DNA from: Methylomonas sp. LL1
Lineage (GTDB): Bacteria > Pseudomonadota > Gammaproteobacteria > Methylococcales > Methylomonadaceae
Assembly: GCF_015711015.1 (NCBI RefSeq)
Contig: NZ_CP064653.1
Coordinates: 310,001-374,000, forward strand
Direction: 5' to 3'
DNA length: 64,000 bases
This document shows positions 10,087 through 22,709 of this stretch, in pieces. Position numbers and translations under genes: made by a program. Numbering within the stretch: position 1 is the first letter of the stretch; each line of letters begins with the position of its first letter. Below the pieces are notes generated by a model. The model was not told the origin of the DNA. It was given only the letters and a program-made list of their open reading frames with translations, and ran no database searches.

Positions 10087-11482
10087 TGTTTTCCCAGGAA
10101 AAATCCTTGCTCATGGCGTTGCGCTGCAACTCCTCCCACAGAGGTTGGTTGGCATGCAAAACCAGAGCGCGCTTGATCGTTTCCATCAGCGCGCCGGGGG
10201 CCGCTTCCTTAAATACAAAGCCGCTGGCGCTGCCGTTTTTGATCGTATCCGGCAGCGCATCGACCACGGTGTCGGCCAGTCCGCCGGTCTTTCTGACGAT
10301 AGGCAAGGTGCCGTAACGCTGGCTATACATCTGGTTCAGGCCGCAGGGTTCGAAGCGGGACGGCATCAAGAACATGTCGGAGCCGGCTTCGATCAGATGC
10401 GCCAGATTTTCATCGTAACCGATGGTGATGGAGATTTTGTCCGGATACAGGCGAGCAAAATCCTGTAATCGCAGCTGTATACTGTTATCGCCACTGCCTA
10501 ATAAAGCGAACTGCAAGGGCATGCCGGTCATTTCCTTTAGACAGTTCAGCACCAGATCGATGCCTTTCTGATCAACTAGTCGGCCGATCAGACCGAACAG
10601 CGGCAGTTCCGGGTCGATCGGCAATCCGAGTTTTTCCTGCAATGCGGTTTTGTTGTCGACCTTTTTTCCCAGGGTCTTGCTGGAGTAGTTTCGCGCGATG
10701 TGAGGATCGGTTTCCGGATTCCACACCGAGTCATTGATGCCGTTGATGATGCCGGACAGCGTGTGTTGGCGGTGGGCCAGCAAGCCTTCCAGGCCGTAAC
10801 CGAATTCCGGGGTTTGTATTTCCTGGGCGTAGGTCGGGCTGACCGTGGTGATCCAGTCCGAATAGCTCAAGCCGCCCTTGATAAACGACAGCATGCCATG
10901 GTATTCCAGACCGTCCGGATGCCATAACTGGCCTGGCAGATTCAGCAAGGTGTGGGCATTGCTGGGAAAAACACCTTGATAAGCCATGTTGTGGATGGTG
11001 AACACGGTGGCTGGCCTATGCTCCTCCAGCGACAACAGGGCCGGGACCAAGCCGGTCTGCCAGTCGTTGCAATGCACCACGTCCGGCTTCCAGTCCAGAT
11101 AAGCCCGATTCATCGCCACTTCGGCCACGATTCGGCAAAACAATGCAAAACGGTCGCCGATGTCGTGCCAGGGAATGCCGTTTTCGTCGGTGTAGGGATT
11201 GCCCGGATGATTGAAGAAGGCGGGGTAATCGACCAGCCAGACGATGACGTTGCTGTTCGGTAAATGGGTTTCCAGCAAATTGACGTCGCAGTTGTTAACC
11301 CGCACGGTACACAGATAGCGGCCCGCTTCGCAGTTCCTGATGGACTGGTAATTGGGCATGATCACGCGCACATCCTGGCCCAGGCTGGTTAGCGCGATCG
11401 GCAGGCTGCCGGCCACATCCGCCAGTCCGCCGGTTTTGATTAATGGATGGGTTTCGCTGCTGGCGAAGAGTATTTTTTTCAT
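10049..11482 (-). CDS. glgA: Glycogen synthase (ADP-glucose type)
   Basis: GlgA extends alpha-1,4-glucan chains from ADP-glucose. The 477-residue length fits the GT5 family. The ADP-glucose-binding KTGGLADVAGSLP motif is at residues 17-29, and the C-terminal GT-B half contains PSRFEPCGLNQMYSQRYG and RKTGGLADTV. The gene starts 11 bases after glgB ends and must be co-transcribed with it. Its partners glgC, GH57 and malQ are transcribed divergently from the other side of glgB. Confidence 0.97.
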   Translation of the reverse strand: MKKILFASSETHPLIKTGGLADVAGSLPIALTSLGQDVRVIMPNYQSIRNCEAGRYLCTVRVNNCDVNLLETHLPNSNVIVWLVDYPAFFNHPGNPYTDENGIPWHDIGDRFALFCRIVAEVAMNRAYLDWKPDVVHCNDWQTGLVPALLSLEEHRPATVFTIHNMAYQGVFPSNAHTLLNLPGQLWHPDGLEYHGMLSFIKGGLSYSDWITTVSPTYAQEIQTPEFGYGLEGLLAHRQHTLSGIINGINDSVWNPETDPHIARNYSSKTLGKKVDNKTALQEKLGLPIDPELPLFGLIGRLVDQKGIDLVLNCLKEMTGMPLQFALLGSGDNSIQLRLQDFARLYPDKISITIGYDENLAHLIEAGSDMFLMPSRFEPCGLNQMYSQRYGTLPIVRKTGGLADTVVDALPDTIKNGSASGFVFKEAAPGALMETIKRALVLHANQPLWEELQRNAMSKDFSWENSANQYLALYREI

Positions 11483-11493
11483 GATCTAAAGTG

Positions 11494-13671
<2,178 letters not shown>

Positions 13672-13885
13672 TTTGCAACGCCTCAGTTATAGTTAAGTTC
13701 GTTAGAAGGGGGAGTAGCAATCTTAGGGATGATGGGATTTCAACATCGGGACGCTTGGTTTTTTACTTTTGGGTGAAGAGTAACGATAATGGGCCAGCGC
13801 GGCAAGTGGAAGTCAAAACAAATCTGCCGAGAGCGGGTCTTTGCCAATCTCGGCAGTTGAAATAGTTTATTCGGAGAAAAAAATA

Positions 13886-15166
13886 ATGTTAGTCGTCAAC
13901 TCACAACAACCGCAGAGACGGATCAATGAATTAACCCGCAACACCATCGCCTTGATCTTGGCCGGTGGGCGAGGATCCAGGCTCAAGCAAATGACCGACT
14001 GGCGTGCCAAGCCCGCGGTACCTTTCGGAGGTAAATTCCGTATCATCGACTTCCCGCTATCGAATTGCATCAATTCCGATATTCGTAAAATCGGTATTTT
14101 GACGCAGTACAAGGCCGATTCGCTGATCCGCCATGTACAGCAAGGCTGGGGCTTCCTCAGGGGCGAGTTCGGCGAGTATGTCGATCTGATGCCGGCTCAG
14201 CAGCGGCACGATGAACACTCGTGGTATCAGGGTACCGCCGATGCGGTTTTTCAAAACATCGACATACTGCGAGCCAGAAATCCCGAGTTCGTGTTGGTGT
14301 TGGCGGGCGATCATATTTACAAAATGGATTATTCGGCCATGCTGGCGGACCATGTCATCAACAAGGCCGATTTGACTATCGGCTGTATCGAGGTGCCGCT
14401 GGAGGAAGCCCGAGCCTTCGGCGTGATGGATGTGGACGATAACCGTAGGGTCAGGGCGTTTGTCGAAAAACCCGAAAATCCCCCGCTGATGCCGGGCCGT
14501 GAAAATACGGCGTTGGCCTCGATGGGGATCTACGTATTCAATGCCGGTTTCCTGTTTGAACAACTGATCAAGGATGCCGATTCGAAGGGCTCCAGCCGCG
14601 ATTTTGGTAAGGACATCATTCCCTCGGTGATCGAGAAATACCGGATCAATGCCTACCCGTTTTTGGATTTGCAAAGCGGACAGCAAAGCTACTGGCGCGA
14701 TGTGGGAACCATCGATGCCTACTGGGCGGCAAATATGGAGTTGATCGGCGTCAAACCCGACCTGAATTTATACGACAACACCTGGCCGATCTGGACCTAT
14801 CAAGCACAAACACCGCCGGCCAAGTTTGTATTCGACGATGACGATCGCCGTGGCCAGGCCATAGATTCCATGGTTTCGGGGGGCTGTGTGATTTCCGGGG
14901 CGACGGTGCGCCATTCCTTGCTATTTTCCGAAGTTAGGGTAAATTCCTATAGCGAAGTGAATGACTCGGTGATTTTGCCCGAGGTCAATATTGCCAGGCA
15001 TTGCCGCATAACCAAGGCCATCGTTGAAAAGGCCTGCCAAATCCCGGAAGGAACAGTGATAGGCGAAGACAGAGCGGAAGACGAAAAACGTTTTCAAGTC
15101 AGCGAGGGCGGGGTGGTGTTGGTAACCCCAGAGATGTTGGGTCAGAGACGGCACTATGTCAGATAA
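13886..15166 (+). CDS. glgC: Glucose-1-phosphate adenylyltransferase
   Basis: GlgC makes ADP-glucose from ATP and glucose-1-phosphate, the committed step of glycogen synthesis. The ATG at 13886 has a GGAG ribosome site 9 bases upstream and gives a 426-residue protein; a longer frame from 13841 has no such site. Signatures: [16 protein letters not shown] (nucleotide loop), [16 protein letters not shown] and GTADAV. A left-handed beta-helix C-terminus carries allosteric contacts in the family. The stop overlaps the GH57 start by 11 bases. Confidence 0.97.
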   Translation: MLVVNSQQPQRRINELTRNTIALILAGGRGSRLKQMTDWRAKPAVPFGGKFRIIDFPLSNCINSDIRKIGILTQYKADSLIRHVQQGWGFLRGEFGEYVDLMPAQQRHDEHSWYQGTADAVFQNIDILRARNPEFVLVLAGDHIYKMDYSAMLADHVINKADLTIGCIEVPLEEARAFGVMDVDDNRRVRAFVEKPENPPLMPGRENTALASMGIYVFNAGFLFEQLIKDADSKGSSRDFGKDIIPSVIEKYRINAYPFLDLQSGQQSYWRDVGTIDAYWAANMELIGVKPDLNLYDNTWPIWTYQAQTPPAKFVFDDDDRRGQAIDSMVSGGCVISGATVRHSLLFSEVRVNSYSEVNDSVILPEVNIARHCRITKAIVEKACQIPEGTVIGEDRAEDEKRFQVSEGGVVLVTPEMLGQRRHYVR

Positions 15167-16844
15167 GACTCTGAAGCTGGTGCTATGTTGGCATATGCAC
15201 CAGCCGGAGTATAGGGACAGGCATAGTGGCGAGTTCAAACTGCCTTGGACTTATCTGCATGTAATCAAGGATTATGTCGACATGGCCGCGCATCTTGAGG
15301 CCGTGCCGACAGCCAAGGCGGTTGTGAATTTTGCCCCGATCCTGCTGGAACAGATCGAGGATTATTCGAATCAGGTCAACAGTTTCTTGCAGGACAGGAT
15401 TGCGATCAAGGATCCCTTGTTGGCGGCGCTGGTTGAGCCGAGCGTCTCCGCCAATTCCGAAAAACGTTTGAAATTGCTGCGCGATTGCCGCAAAGCCAAC
15501 CGTCAGCGCCAGATTGAACGTTATCCGATGTTTCGGAAACTGACCGAAATGGCGGAGTGGATTCAATCCCACCAGGATGCGGTAAATTACATCAATGCCC
15601 AATTCGTTACCGACAGTCTGGTCTGGTACCATTTGGTCTGGATGGGCGAAACAGTCAAATTGACCGATTACAGGGTTCAGCGCCTGATAGAAAAAGCCAG
15701 TGGTTTTTCCTTGCATGACAGGATAGAGTTGCTGGAAGTGATAGGCGATTTGTTGTCCAAGGTTATGTACCGGTATAAATCGTTGGCCCGCAAAGGCAGC
15801 GTCGAATTGTCGGTCACCCCTTATGCTCATCCCATCATGCCGCTGATGTTGGATATTAATAGTGCGCTGGAAGCCATGCCAAATGCGCAACTGCCGGGCT
15901 TGAAGACATATCCCGGCGGTGAGGAAAGGGTGCGCTGGCATTTGGCCAAGGGCGTGGATACGTTTAAACATTTCTTTGGCTTCGAACCTCTGGGATGTTG
16001 GCCATCCGAAGGTAGTATCAGCGAGGATACGCTGAGGTTATTATCCGACTACGGATTTAACTGGACAGCCAGTGGCGGTAATGTACTGCATAATAGTCTG
16101 CACGCTTCGGGCATTTCCGGCATAAGTTCGGTGCACCATCCTTTCAGGTTGTTGTCCAGCCATATCCCCTGTTTTTTCCGGGATGATGGTTTGTCGGACT
16201 TGATCGGTTTCGAATATTCGAAATGGCACGCGGACGATGCGGTGGCTGATTTGATCCAGCATTTGGAGACTATCGCCGATTGCTCGGACGCGGGATCGGT
16301 GGTCTCGATTATCATGGATGGCGAGAATGCCTGGGAATATTTTCCCGATAACGGCTATCATTTTCTGAGCGCTTTATATCAACGCCTAGCGGATCATCCT
16401 CGAATAGAATTAACCACCTTTTCCGAATGTTTGCGGCAAGATGTGGTTATAAAATCCTTGCCCAAATTAGTCGCGGGCAGTTGGGTTTATGGTACGTTCT
16501 CGACCTGGATCGGTGATGCGGATAAGAATTGCGGTTGGGACATGCTGGGAGATGTCAAAAAAGCTTTCGATAAGGCGGTTTCCAGCGGCCGGCTTTCGGA
16601 GTCGGATCAGGCGATAGCCGAAATGCAGCTTGCCGTGTGCGAGGGTTCGGACTGGTTCTGGTGGTTTGGGGATTACAATCCCGGTGAAGCGGTCAGTGAT
16701 TTCGAGAAACAATACCGGCTTAACCTATCCAATCTGTATCGGCTGTTAGGTGAAGACACGCCGGCATATTTGGCTTTATCCTTTACTCAAGGTAGCGGGG
16801 CGCCCGCTATGGGTGGTGCCATGCGGCGCGGAAACGAAATTTAA
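15156..16844 (+). CDS. Glycoside hydrolase family 57 alpha-glucan-acting enzyme
   Basis: This is a GH57 protein of 562 residues, starting with the family signature [16 protein letters not shown] conserved block [20 protein letters not shown] and a later acidic motif [14 protein letters not shown] are typical of the bacterial amylase-like GH57 group. The family includes alpha-amylases, 4-alpha-glucanotransferases and branching enzymes; which activity this has cannot be told from sequence alone. Its start lies within glgC and malQ follows after 20 bases, so a role in glycogen turnover is likely. Confidence 0.93.
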   Translation: MSDKTLKLVLCWHMHQPEYRDRHSGEFKLPWTYLHVIKDYVDMAAHLEAVPTAKAVVNFAPILLEQIEDYSNQVNSFLQDRIAIKDPLLAALVEPSVSANSEKRLKLLRDCRKANRQRQIERYPMFRKLTEMAEWIQSHQDAVNYINAQFVTDSLVWYHLVWMGETVKLTDYRVQRLIEKASGFSLHDRIELLEVIGDLLSKVMYRYKSLARKGSVELSVTPYAHPIMPLMLDINSALEAMPNAQLPGLKTYPGGEERVRWHLAKGVDTFKHFFGFEPLGCWPSEGSISEDTLRLLSDYGFNWTASGGNVLHNSLHASGISGISSVHHPFRLLSSHIPCFFRDDGLSDLIGFEYSKWHADDAVADLIQHLETIADCSDAGSVVSIIMDGENAWEYFPDNGYHFLSALYQRLADHPRIELTTFSECLRQDVVIKSLPKLVAGSWVYGTFSTWIGDADKNCGWDMLGDVKKAFDKAVSSGRLSESDQAIAEMQLAVCEGSDWFWWFGDYNPGEAVSDFEKQYRLNLSNLYRLLGEDTPAYLALSFTQGSGAPAMGGAMRRGNEI

Positions 16845-16864
16845 TTTAATACAGGAAATAATGA

Positions 16865-18340
16865 ATGCTCATCCTCGATGAACGCCGCGCCGGAGTCTTG
16901 CTACACATCAGTTCTTTGCCAGGGAAAGGTGAATGTGGCGACATGGGGCAGGAGGCATTCAATTTTATTAATTTCCTGCATGATGTGGGGGCAAGCGTCT
17001 GGCAGACTTTACCGTTAGGCATGCCGCATGGAGACGGTTCCCCCTACCAGTGCCTTTCCGCTCATGCCGGTAATCCGGCGTTTATCAGTATTGCTTGGCT
17101 CGACAAAAAAGGCTGGTTGCCGGCCAGGGAGCATTGTTCCGATTGTCCGCGCGGGCAGACCTTCTGGAAGAACTGCATGATCGGCAAAGCCTATTACGGC
17201 TTTCAGGTTTCGGCGGATAAAGCCGACCAACAAGATTTTCAAAATTTTTGTCAGGAACACGAGGCTTGGCTGGAAGATTTTGCGCTGTTCATCGCTTTAC
17301 GCAATGTATTTGGGCATAAATCCTGGAATCAGTGGCCGGATGCGTTGAAACAGCGGCAGCCGCGAGCACTGAAGGAGTCGAGGCGCCTGCTGAGAAGTGT
17401 GATTGAAGGCATCAAGTTTGAACAGTATGTGTTTTTTAAACAATGGCACGAATTGAAAGCCTACGCCGAAGAAAAAGGTGTACTGCTGTTTGGCGATATA
17501 CCGATTTTCGTGTCCTACGATAGCGCGGATGTCTGGGCTAACAGGGATGTGTTCAAGCTGAATAAAGCCGGTGAAATGGAAGTGGTGGCCGGCGTGCCGC
17601 CGGATTATTTCTCCGAATTCGGACAGCGCTGGGGCAATCCGCATTATGACTGGGATTACTTGCGCCGGACCGGTTATCGCTGGTGGCTGGACCGGATCAA
17701 GAGCCAGAACGAAATGTTCCATATCCTGCGAATTGATCATTTTCGCGGTTTGGAAGCGGCCTGGGAAATTCCGGCTTCCGAAAGCACCGCGATTAATGGC
17801 AAGTGGGTCAAGGCGCCCGGCAGTGAACTGCTGAAAGCCATTCAACTGGAATTTCCGGCTCTGGCCTTGATTGCCGAGGATTTGGGTATTATCACCGAGG
17901 AAGTCGAGGCGCTTAGGGATGATTTCGATTTACCCGGCATGAAAATTTTGCAATTCGCCTTCGATGGTCATGCCGACAATCCCTATTTGCCGATGAATTT
18001 TTCGCATAATAGTGTCGCCTATACCGGAACCCACGATAACGATACCACGCTGGGCTGGTTTAACAGTTTGAGCGATCCCGATAAGCAAAGGGTGTACGAT
18101 TATTTAGGCTGGTCCAGTTTGCCCATGCCTTGCGCGTTAGTGCATGCGGTATTGGGTTCGCCCGCCAATCTGGCGATCATTCCGATGCAGGATATTTTAC
18201 GCTTGGGTTCGGCGGATAGGATGAATACGCCGGGTACCACAGAGGGTAATTGGCGCTGGCGATTCTACTGGTCTCAATTGACCGAGGAAAATGCCGGAAG
18301 GTTTGCTCATTTCATCCGGCTATTTGGAAGGCATCTTTAA
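16865..18340 (+). CDS. malQ: 4-alpha-glucanotransferase (amylomaltase)
   Basis: MalQ (GH77) transfers maltodextrin segments and recycles short glucans released from glycogen. At 491 residues it is the short bacterial form. Signatures: GVLLHISSLPGKGECGDMG at the N-terminus, HILRIDHFRGLEAAWEIP (nucleophile Asp), ALIAEDLGIIT (acid/base Glu) and YTGTHDNDTTLGWF. It is the last gene of the glgC-GH57-malQ unit. The dispersed repeat R1 begins about 50 bases after its stop. Confidence 0.96.
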   Translation: MLILDERRAGVLLHISSLPGKGECGDMGQEAFNFINFLHDVGASVWQTLPLGMPHGDGSPYQCLSAHAGNPAFISIAWLDKKGWLPAREHCSDCPRGQTFWKNCMIGKAYYGFQVSADKADQQDFQNFCQEHEAWLEDFALFIALRNVFGHKSWNQWPDALKQRQPRALKESRRLLRSVIEGIKFEQYVFFKQWHELKAYAEEKGVLLFGDIPIFVSYDSADVWANRDVFKLNKAGEMEVVAGVPPDYFSEFGQRWGNPHYDWDYLRRTGYRWWLDRIKSQNEMFHILRIDHFRGLEAAWEIPASESTAINGKWVKAPGSELLKAIQLEFPALALIAEDLGIITEEVEALRDDFDLPGMKILQFAFDGHADNPYLPMNFSHNSVAYTGTHDNDTTLGWFNSLSDPDKQRVYDYLGWSSLPMPCALVHAVLGSPANLAIIPMQDILRLGSADRMNTPGTTEGNWRWRFYWSQLTEENAGRFAHFIRLFGRHL

Positions 18341-18388
18341 AGTAATGTTCATGAAGCCCCGGCATCACTCCATCCATGAAAGTAGCCC

Positions 18389-18515
18389 CCTAGGCGCCTA
18401 GGCGTGGTTGCTTGCCGGACGGGCCGCCGTGGCTACGTCCGTCTAGGCTCGATAGAGGCATCCTTGCCGCAAGCGCCTGCCCAACATGCAACCGAGCGCC
18501 CCATTTTTACTTTCA
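18389..18515. repeat. Dispersed repeat family R, copy 1
   Basis: This stretch matches, as an inverted copy, 63749-63874. Shared blocks include GGTTGCTTGCCGGAC, GGCATCCTTGCCGC and GCGCCTGCCCAACA (GACGCCTGCCCAACA in copy 2). The ends are inverted repeats (GGCGTGGTTGCTT at the left, GCAACCGAGCGCC at the right). The left edge has a perfect 14-bp palindrome, CCTAGGCGCCTAGG (18389-18402). It lies between malQ and xoxJ. It could fold into a long hairpin and act as a transcription barrier. No coding potential. Confidence 0.75.
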
Positions 18516-18653
18516 GAGTAAGTTCGTAACCGACTTATTCCCATCTGTCATGGCTCCTTATCGGCACCGAATCACCTGATTGTTCGTGACGGCAAGATGC
18601 CGCGGGCGGATAGAGCCGATGAGGATGTAGCGGGCGTGCTGAATCAAGCCGGA

Positions 18654-19511
18654 TTAATCATCGTCATCCTTCGCCACCGGTTGAGCGGGGATAGGCAGCA
18701 CAGGAATGGCATAAGCGCCGATAATGCTCTGAATTTCCGGCAGATTTTTATCGATTAGTTCGTTCAATTGTTGTTTACGGGCATTGTCGCCTTGGCGCAC
18801 GCCCATCGCGATGGAAAAGTCGAACCGTATGCTGGGTGTGGATTGCATCGGGATCGCAATGTAGCTGTTTTTGGGACTTTGCGATTGAACATAACCCGCC
18901 ATCGGCCCCCATAGAATCACCATGTCGATTTTGCCGCTGCGCAAATCTTTTTCAATTTGCATGGCGATGTTGTGCTCATCGTCGCCGGTCATGCTTTGAT
19001 AGGGAACACCTTGTTCCAGCAAGCCGTTCTGCTGTAACCACTCCGTGCCGGGGCCACGGTCAAACATCGCGATTTTCAGGGTTTCCAGTTTTTGTAACGG
19101 CTGCTTGCTTAATTGCGAGGCCTCGGAAATATCGTCCCAGCCACGACCCTTGGCGATCAATAAAACGTAGGTCGAATGAAAATAGGGCTTGCTGGTATCG
19201 GTCAGATCATAGCCGGCGGGTACACCCATCACCACATCGCATTTAAACCCCTGGCCGTTTTCGTTTTCGGCTTTCAGTGTGTTGCGGATAAAGCCGATAC
19301 GTTCCGGCAGCCAGGTGTATTCCAGTTCCTGACCCAGTTGTTTGGCAAACAACGCGGCAATCTTATTTTCATAGCCGGTTTGTTCCTTGGTCGAGTAGGG
19401 CGGGTGCAGTGGATCGGCACAAACCTTGAATTTATCTTGGGCATGGGCCGTTGCGGCTATGCTAATGGTCGTCGTCAGCAGTAATTTGGCAGCAATCGAG
19501 ATCATTTTCAT
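18654..19511 (-). CDS. xoxJ: XoxJ-like periplasmic binding protein associated with methanol dehydrogenase
   Basis: This is a 285-residue solute-binding-protein fold related to MoxJ/XoxJ, needed for methanol dehydrogenase maturation in methylotrophs. A signal peptide (about 1-24, cleaved at AHA) precedes KFKVCADPLHPPYSTKEQTGYENK, split here as KFKVCADPLHPPYS and TGYENKIAALFAKQLG, both characteristic. It follows xoxF on the same strand, but a strong terminator (19549-19576) lies between, so expression should be lower than xoxF or from readthrough. No cytochrome xoxG is in the window. Confidence 0.88.
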   Translation of the reverse strand: MKMISIAAKLLLTTTISIAATAHAQDKFKVCADPLHPPYSTKEQTGYENKIAALFAKQLGQELEYTWLPERIGFIRNTLKAENENGQGFKCDVVMGVPAGYDLTDTSKPYFHSTYVLLIAKGRGWDDISEASQLSKQPLQKLETLKIAMFDRGPGTEWLQQNGLLEQGVPYQSMTGDDEHNIAMQIEKDLRSGKIDMVILWGPMAGYVQSQSPKNSYIAIPMQSTPSIRFDFSIAMGVRQGDNARKQQLNELIDKNLPEIQSIIGAYAIPVLPIPAQPVAKDDDD

Positions 19512-19548
19512 CGTGTTTCCTTGGAATGTGGTTCATTACACATAAAAA

Positions 19549-19576
19549 AGCCTTGGCCGATTGCTCGGCCAAGGCT
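19549..19576 (-). terminator. Rho-independent terminator after xoxF
   Basis: A perfect 12-bp stem (AGCCTTGGCCGA/TCGGCCAAGGCT) with a 4-base loop is followed on the minus strand by a T-run (19543-19549). It lies between xoxF and xoxJ. It would limit readthrough and set a high xoxF to xoxJ ratio. Confidence 0.88.
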
Positions 19577-19606
19577 CGTTTGACGTCAATCTAACGGAGT
19601 TAGATC

Positions 19607-21457
19607 TTATTCAGGCAGAGCGAACACGGTCAGTGTACCACCCAATTTGGTGTAAGAGCTCAAGCTTCTGTATGCACCCACCGCGCCCAGACCTTCGGAG
19701 CTGGTTGATGATGTGCCGTCGTCGATACCGGCCGCGATGCCGATACCTGCCCAGCCGCCGATACCCGACAGAACGCCAACGTATTGTTTGCCTTCGAATT
19801 CCCAGGTATTGACGTTACCGATGATGCCTGATGGGGTTTTGAATTTGTACAATTCTTTACCGGTTTTAGCATCAACCGCTTTCAGGTAGCCTTCCAGGGT
19901 GCCGTAGAATACCACGCCGCCGGCGGTTGCAACCGAACCTGACCATACAGAGAATTGCTCTTTGTTAGACCAAACGATTTTGCCGGTTTTGGCGTCATAG
20001 GCAGTGAACTGGCCCAGGTTGGTGGTGCCGTCTTTTTTACCGGTCAGCACGTCAGCGCCGGCAGGCATCATAGACAGCGTAGCACCTACATAAGGTTGGC
20101 CTGCTGTGTAAGAGACTTCAAACGGTTCATACTCCATGCACAAGTGGTTGCCCGAGATATAGAACAGGCCGGTTTGTGGAGAGTAGGAAACAGGTTGTTG
20201 GTTTTTAGAGCCCAACGCCGCGGGGCAAGTACCTACAGTGTTGACGTCTTCACCGTGGTGTTCGGTAGAGAATTCAGGCACCACTTCCGGACGGCCGGTT
20301 TTCATGTCGACGTGAGAAGCCCAGTTGACAGATTTGTCGAATTTCTCGGCAACCAACAGTTCGCCGGTTTCACGGTCCAGGGTGTAACCGAAGCCGTTAC
20401 GGTCGAAATGCACGATGGTTTTGTGCATTTTGCCTTTAACTTCTTGGTCAACCAGAACGGTTTCGTTGATACCGTCGTAGTCCCACTCGTCGTGTGGAGT
20501 CATTTGGTAAACCCATTTAACTTCACCGGTGTCGGCGTCACGAGCCCACAATGACATGGACCATTTGTTGTCGCCAGGACGTTGTACAGGGTTCCAGGTA
20601 GAAGGGTTACCTGAACCGTAATAGACCAGGTTCAATTTTGGATCGTAAGAATACCAGCCCCAAGTGGTGCCGCCGCCGATTTTCCATTGGTCGCCTTTCC
20701 AGGTGCTGATGCCTGAGTCCGCGCCAACCGGAGTGACTTTGCCGTCTTCCCAAGTGGTGGATTTGCCGGGTTTCAACAAGGTGTCTTTATCGGGACCCAT
20801 GCTGTAGCCTTTCCATGCCAACTGGCCGGTTTTGATGTCGTAGGCAGCCAAGAAGCCGCGAACACCGAATTCACCGCCGGAGATACCGGTAATGACTTTG
20901 TCTTTAACAACCAAGGGAGCGTTGGTGTTGGTCATACCCAGTTTCGGGTCGCCGTTTTGCACGCTCCATACGCGTTTCCCGGTTTTGGCATCCAGAGCGG
21001 TCAGAACGGTATCGGATTGTTGCAGGAAAATTTTGCCGTCGCCATAAGCCAGACCACGGTTGACGGTATCGCAGCACATCACGGGGATGGTTACGTCGGC
21101 GTCCATGGTTGGGGTGAATTCCCAGATGACCGCTTTGGTTTTTTGGTCGATCGCGTAAACAGTGTTAGGGAACGGAGTATGGATGAACAGAACGCCGTTA
21201 ACAACCAGAGGACCGCCCTCGTGACCACGCAAAACGCCGGTAGAGAAAGACCAGGCAGGTTGCAGGTTTTTAACGTTTTGAGAATTGATTTGCGACAGTT
21301 TACTGTAGCGTGTGCCTGCGTAATCACCGCCCCAGGTAGCCCAGTTGGCGGGATTTTGAGTGAGTTTTTCCAGGTCGCTGTTAGCAGTTGATACAGTCGG
21401 TGCAGCAAGTAAAGTAGCTACAGTCGAAGCAAGCAGCCAGTTTTTTACAGGCTTCAT
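19607..21457 (-). CDS. xoxF: Lanthanide-dependent PQQ methanol dehydrogenase XoxF
   Basis: This periplasmic quinoprotein oxidises methanol with PQQ. The 616 residues begin with a signal peptide (about 1-25, cleaved after STA) followed by the eight-bladed propeller. The motif DEWDYDGIN carries the extra Asp that binds lanthanide; calcium-type MxaF has Ala there. Vicinal cysteines ([10 protein letters not shown]) form the disulfide ring over PQQ. The start at 21457 has a strong GGGAGG ribosome site. Codon use is highly biased, as for a very highly expressed gene. A palindrome (21512-21523) lies in its leader region. Confidence 0.97.
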   Translation of the reverse strand: MKPVKNWLLASTVATLLAAPTVSTANSDLEKLTQNPANWATWGGDYAGTRYSKLSQINSQNVKNLQPAWSFSTGVLRGHEGGPLVVNGVLFIHTPFPNTVYAIDQKTKAVIWEFTPTMDADVTIPVMCCDTVNRGLAYGDGKIFLQQSDTVLTALDAKTGKRVWSVQNGDPKLGMTNTNAPLVVKDKVITGISGGEFGVRGFLAAYDIKTGQLAWKGYSMGPDKDTLLKPGKSTTWEDGKVTPVGADSGISTWKGDQWKIGGGTTWGWYSYDPKLNLVYYGSGNPSTWNPVQRPGDNKWSMSLWARDADTGEVKWVYQMTPHDEWDYDGINETVLVDQEVKGKMHKTIVHFDRNGFGYTLDRETGELLVAEKFDKSVNWASHVDMKTGRPEVVPEFSTEHHGEDVNTVGTCPAALGSKNQQPVSYSPQTGLFYISGNHLCMEYEPFEVSYTAGQPYVGATLSMMPAGADVLTGKKDGTTNLGQFTAYDAKTGKIVWSNKEQFSVWSGSVATAGGVVFYGTLEGYLKAVDAKTGKELYKFKTPSGIIGNVNTWEFEGKQYVGVLSGIGGWAGIGIAAGIDDGTSSTSSEGLGAVGAYRSLSSYTKLGGTLTVFALPE

Positions 21458-21511
21458 ATGTTTCCTCCCGGTAATCTGCAGAAAGACAGAGTACGTTTTT
21501 GTGTTGTTAAG

Positions 21512-21523
21512 ACTAATATTAGT
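21512..21523. promoter_or_regulatory. Palindrome in the xoxF upstream region
   Basis: ACTAATATTAGT is a perfect 12-bp palindrome 55-66 bases upstream of the xoxF start, in an AT-rich block. Its position suits an operator or promoter-proximal site. No known regulator motif is recognised. Confidence 0.35.
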
Positions 21524-21845
21524 TTTAAAGCTCTGAGTTGGATGACTGCCTCCGTGGCTTTAATCGACGGCTGCCGAGCCCTGTTGGATAGCCAAACCAG
21601 ATGCGTAAATTGAAGGATTTTTTCCTAAAAGTCAACCTGAAAAAGTCTGGGGCGGGCCTTGTCCACCAATAAGTTTAGCGCTGATAATAGTTTACCAAAT
21701 CATTGTTTAAATTCCCGGCGACGGAATCGTATCGATACCATCGCTGTATTTTTCATTTAGTCAGCGATCATGACGGCTTTGATCAAAATAGATTGCCGCC
21801 CGATAACACGGGTTCCGCCCTTGGCGCGAGAGCGGTTTCGTCTTT

Positions 21846-21996
21846 TTAGGTGATTTTTGAGAAAGTTTGTACCCATTGCCAATGTGAAATATGTGTCGTT
21901 CGCTGAGCGGAGTCGAAGCGAACGGTTGACTTCGACTCCGCTCAGTCAACGGCAAATTGCTTGGATTGGGTACATTTATTGCCATAAATCGCCTTA
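21846..21996. repeat. MITE-like repeat family M, copy A
   Basis: This is a 151-bp element with imperfect terminal inverted repeats (TTAGGTGATTT left, AAATCGCCTTA right). The interior folds into two hairpins built from TTCGCTGAGCGGAGTCGAAGCGAA and GTTGACTTCGACTCCGCTCAGTCAAC, given here by position: about 21899-21922 and 21925-21950. Other copies are at 34032-34193, 37298-37464 and, inverted, 62135-62309. The right end supplies the TAA stop of msrA (21994-21996). No transposase is encoded. Confidence 0.85.
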
Positions 21997-22632
21997 GCAT
22001 TGCCCGAATTCAACATCCAGGCCCCCCAGACCGCAATACCCCCTCGGGTTTTTTGCCAAATATTGCTGATGCTCGTCTTCGGCATAATAAAAAACCGATG
22101 CCCGGCGAATTTCGGTGGTGATCTTTCCCAGTCCGGCCGCATCCAGTTTGGTTTGATACTGTTGTAGGCTCTGAAGCGCCGCGGCTTGTTGGTCTTCGCT
22201 GAAGCTGTCGATACTGGAACGATACTGGCTGCCGACGTCGTTGCCTTGGCGCATGCCTTGGGTGGGATCGTGCGATTCCCAGAATACCCGGAGCAAATCC
22301 ATGTAGCCGATCTGGGCCGGATCGAACACCACCAGCACCACCTCGTTATGCCCAGTCATGCCGCTGCAAAGTTCCTGATAAGTAGGATTGGGCGTGTAGC
22401 CGCCGGCATAACCGACAGCTGTGCTGAAAATGCCCGGCAGTTGCCAGAACTTACGCTCCGCGCCCCAAAAGCAGCCCATGCCGAATTGGGCTTGTTGCAG
22501 ATGGGATGGAAACGGCGGCACGATAGTGTTGCCGGTTACCAGATGATGCGATGCGGTAATCATGGCCTGTTGCCGTCCCGGCAGCGCTTGTTCGGGGCTA
22601 GGTAGCGCGGTTTTTTTGAATAAAAAACTCAT
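21994..22632 (-). CDS. msrA: Peptide-methionine (S)-S-oxide reductase
   Basis: MsrA repairs oxidised methionine. The catalytic signature is [14 protein letters not shown], with downstream VGYAGG and the conserved [12 protein letters not shown] block. At 212 residues it matches the E. coli-length form, with an N-terminal extension (about 50 residues) before the catalytic Cys. The C-terminal stop falls in the terminal repeat of MITE copy A, so the last residues may have been changed by insertion. It is divergent from hslO. Confidence 0.95.
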   Translation of the reverse strand: MSFLFKKTALPSPEQALPGRQQAMITASHHLVTGNTIVPPFPSHLQQAQFGMGCFWGAERKFWQLPGIFSTAVGYAGGYTPNPTYQELCSGMTGHNEVVLVVFDPAQIGYMDLLRVFWESHDPTQGMRQGNDVGSQYRSSIDSFSEDQQAAALQSLQQYQTKLDAAGLGKITTEIRRASVFYYAEDEHQQYLAKNPRGYCGLGGLDVEFGQC

Positions 22633-22709
22633 AACTTAAATATCCGAAGTCGAATGAAGGCGGTTGGAGGATTATAATCGCCAGTCTGCTTTAAATTTGC
22701 CATAAAAAT

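Noticed and set aside
21846-21996. Target-site duplication of MITE copy A
   Set aside because: The flanking bases were compared but no consistent duplication across copies could be defined, so no transposase family is claimed.
21761-22000. Minus-strand open frame of 79 codons
   Set aside because: Covers MITE copy A; not a gene.
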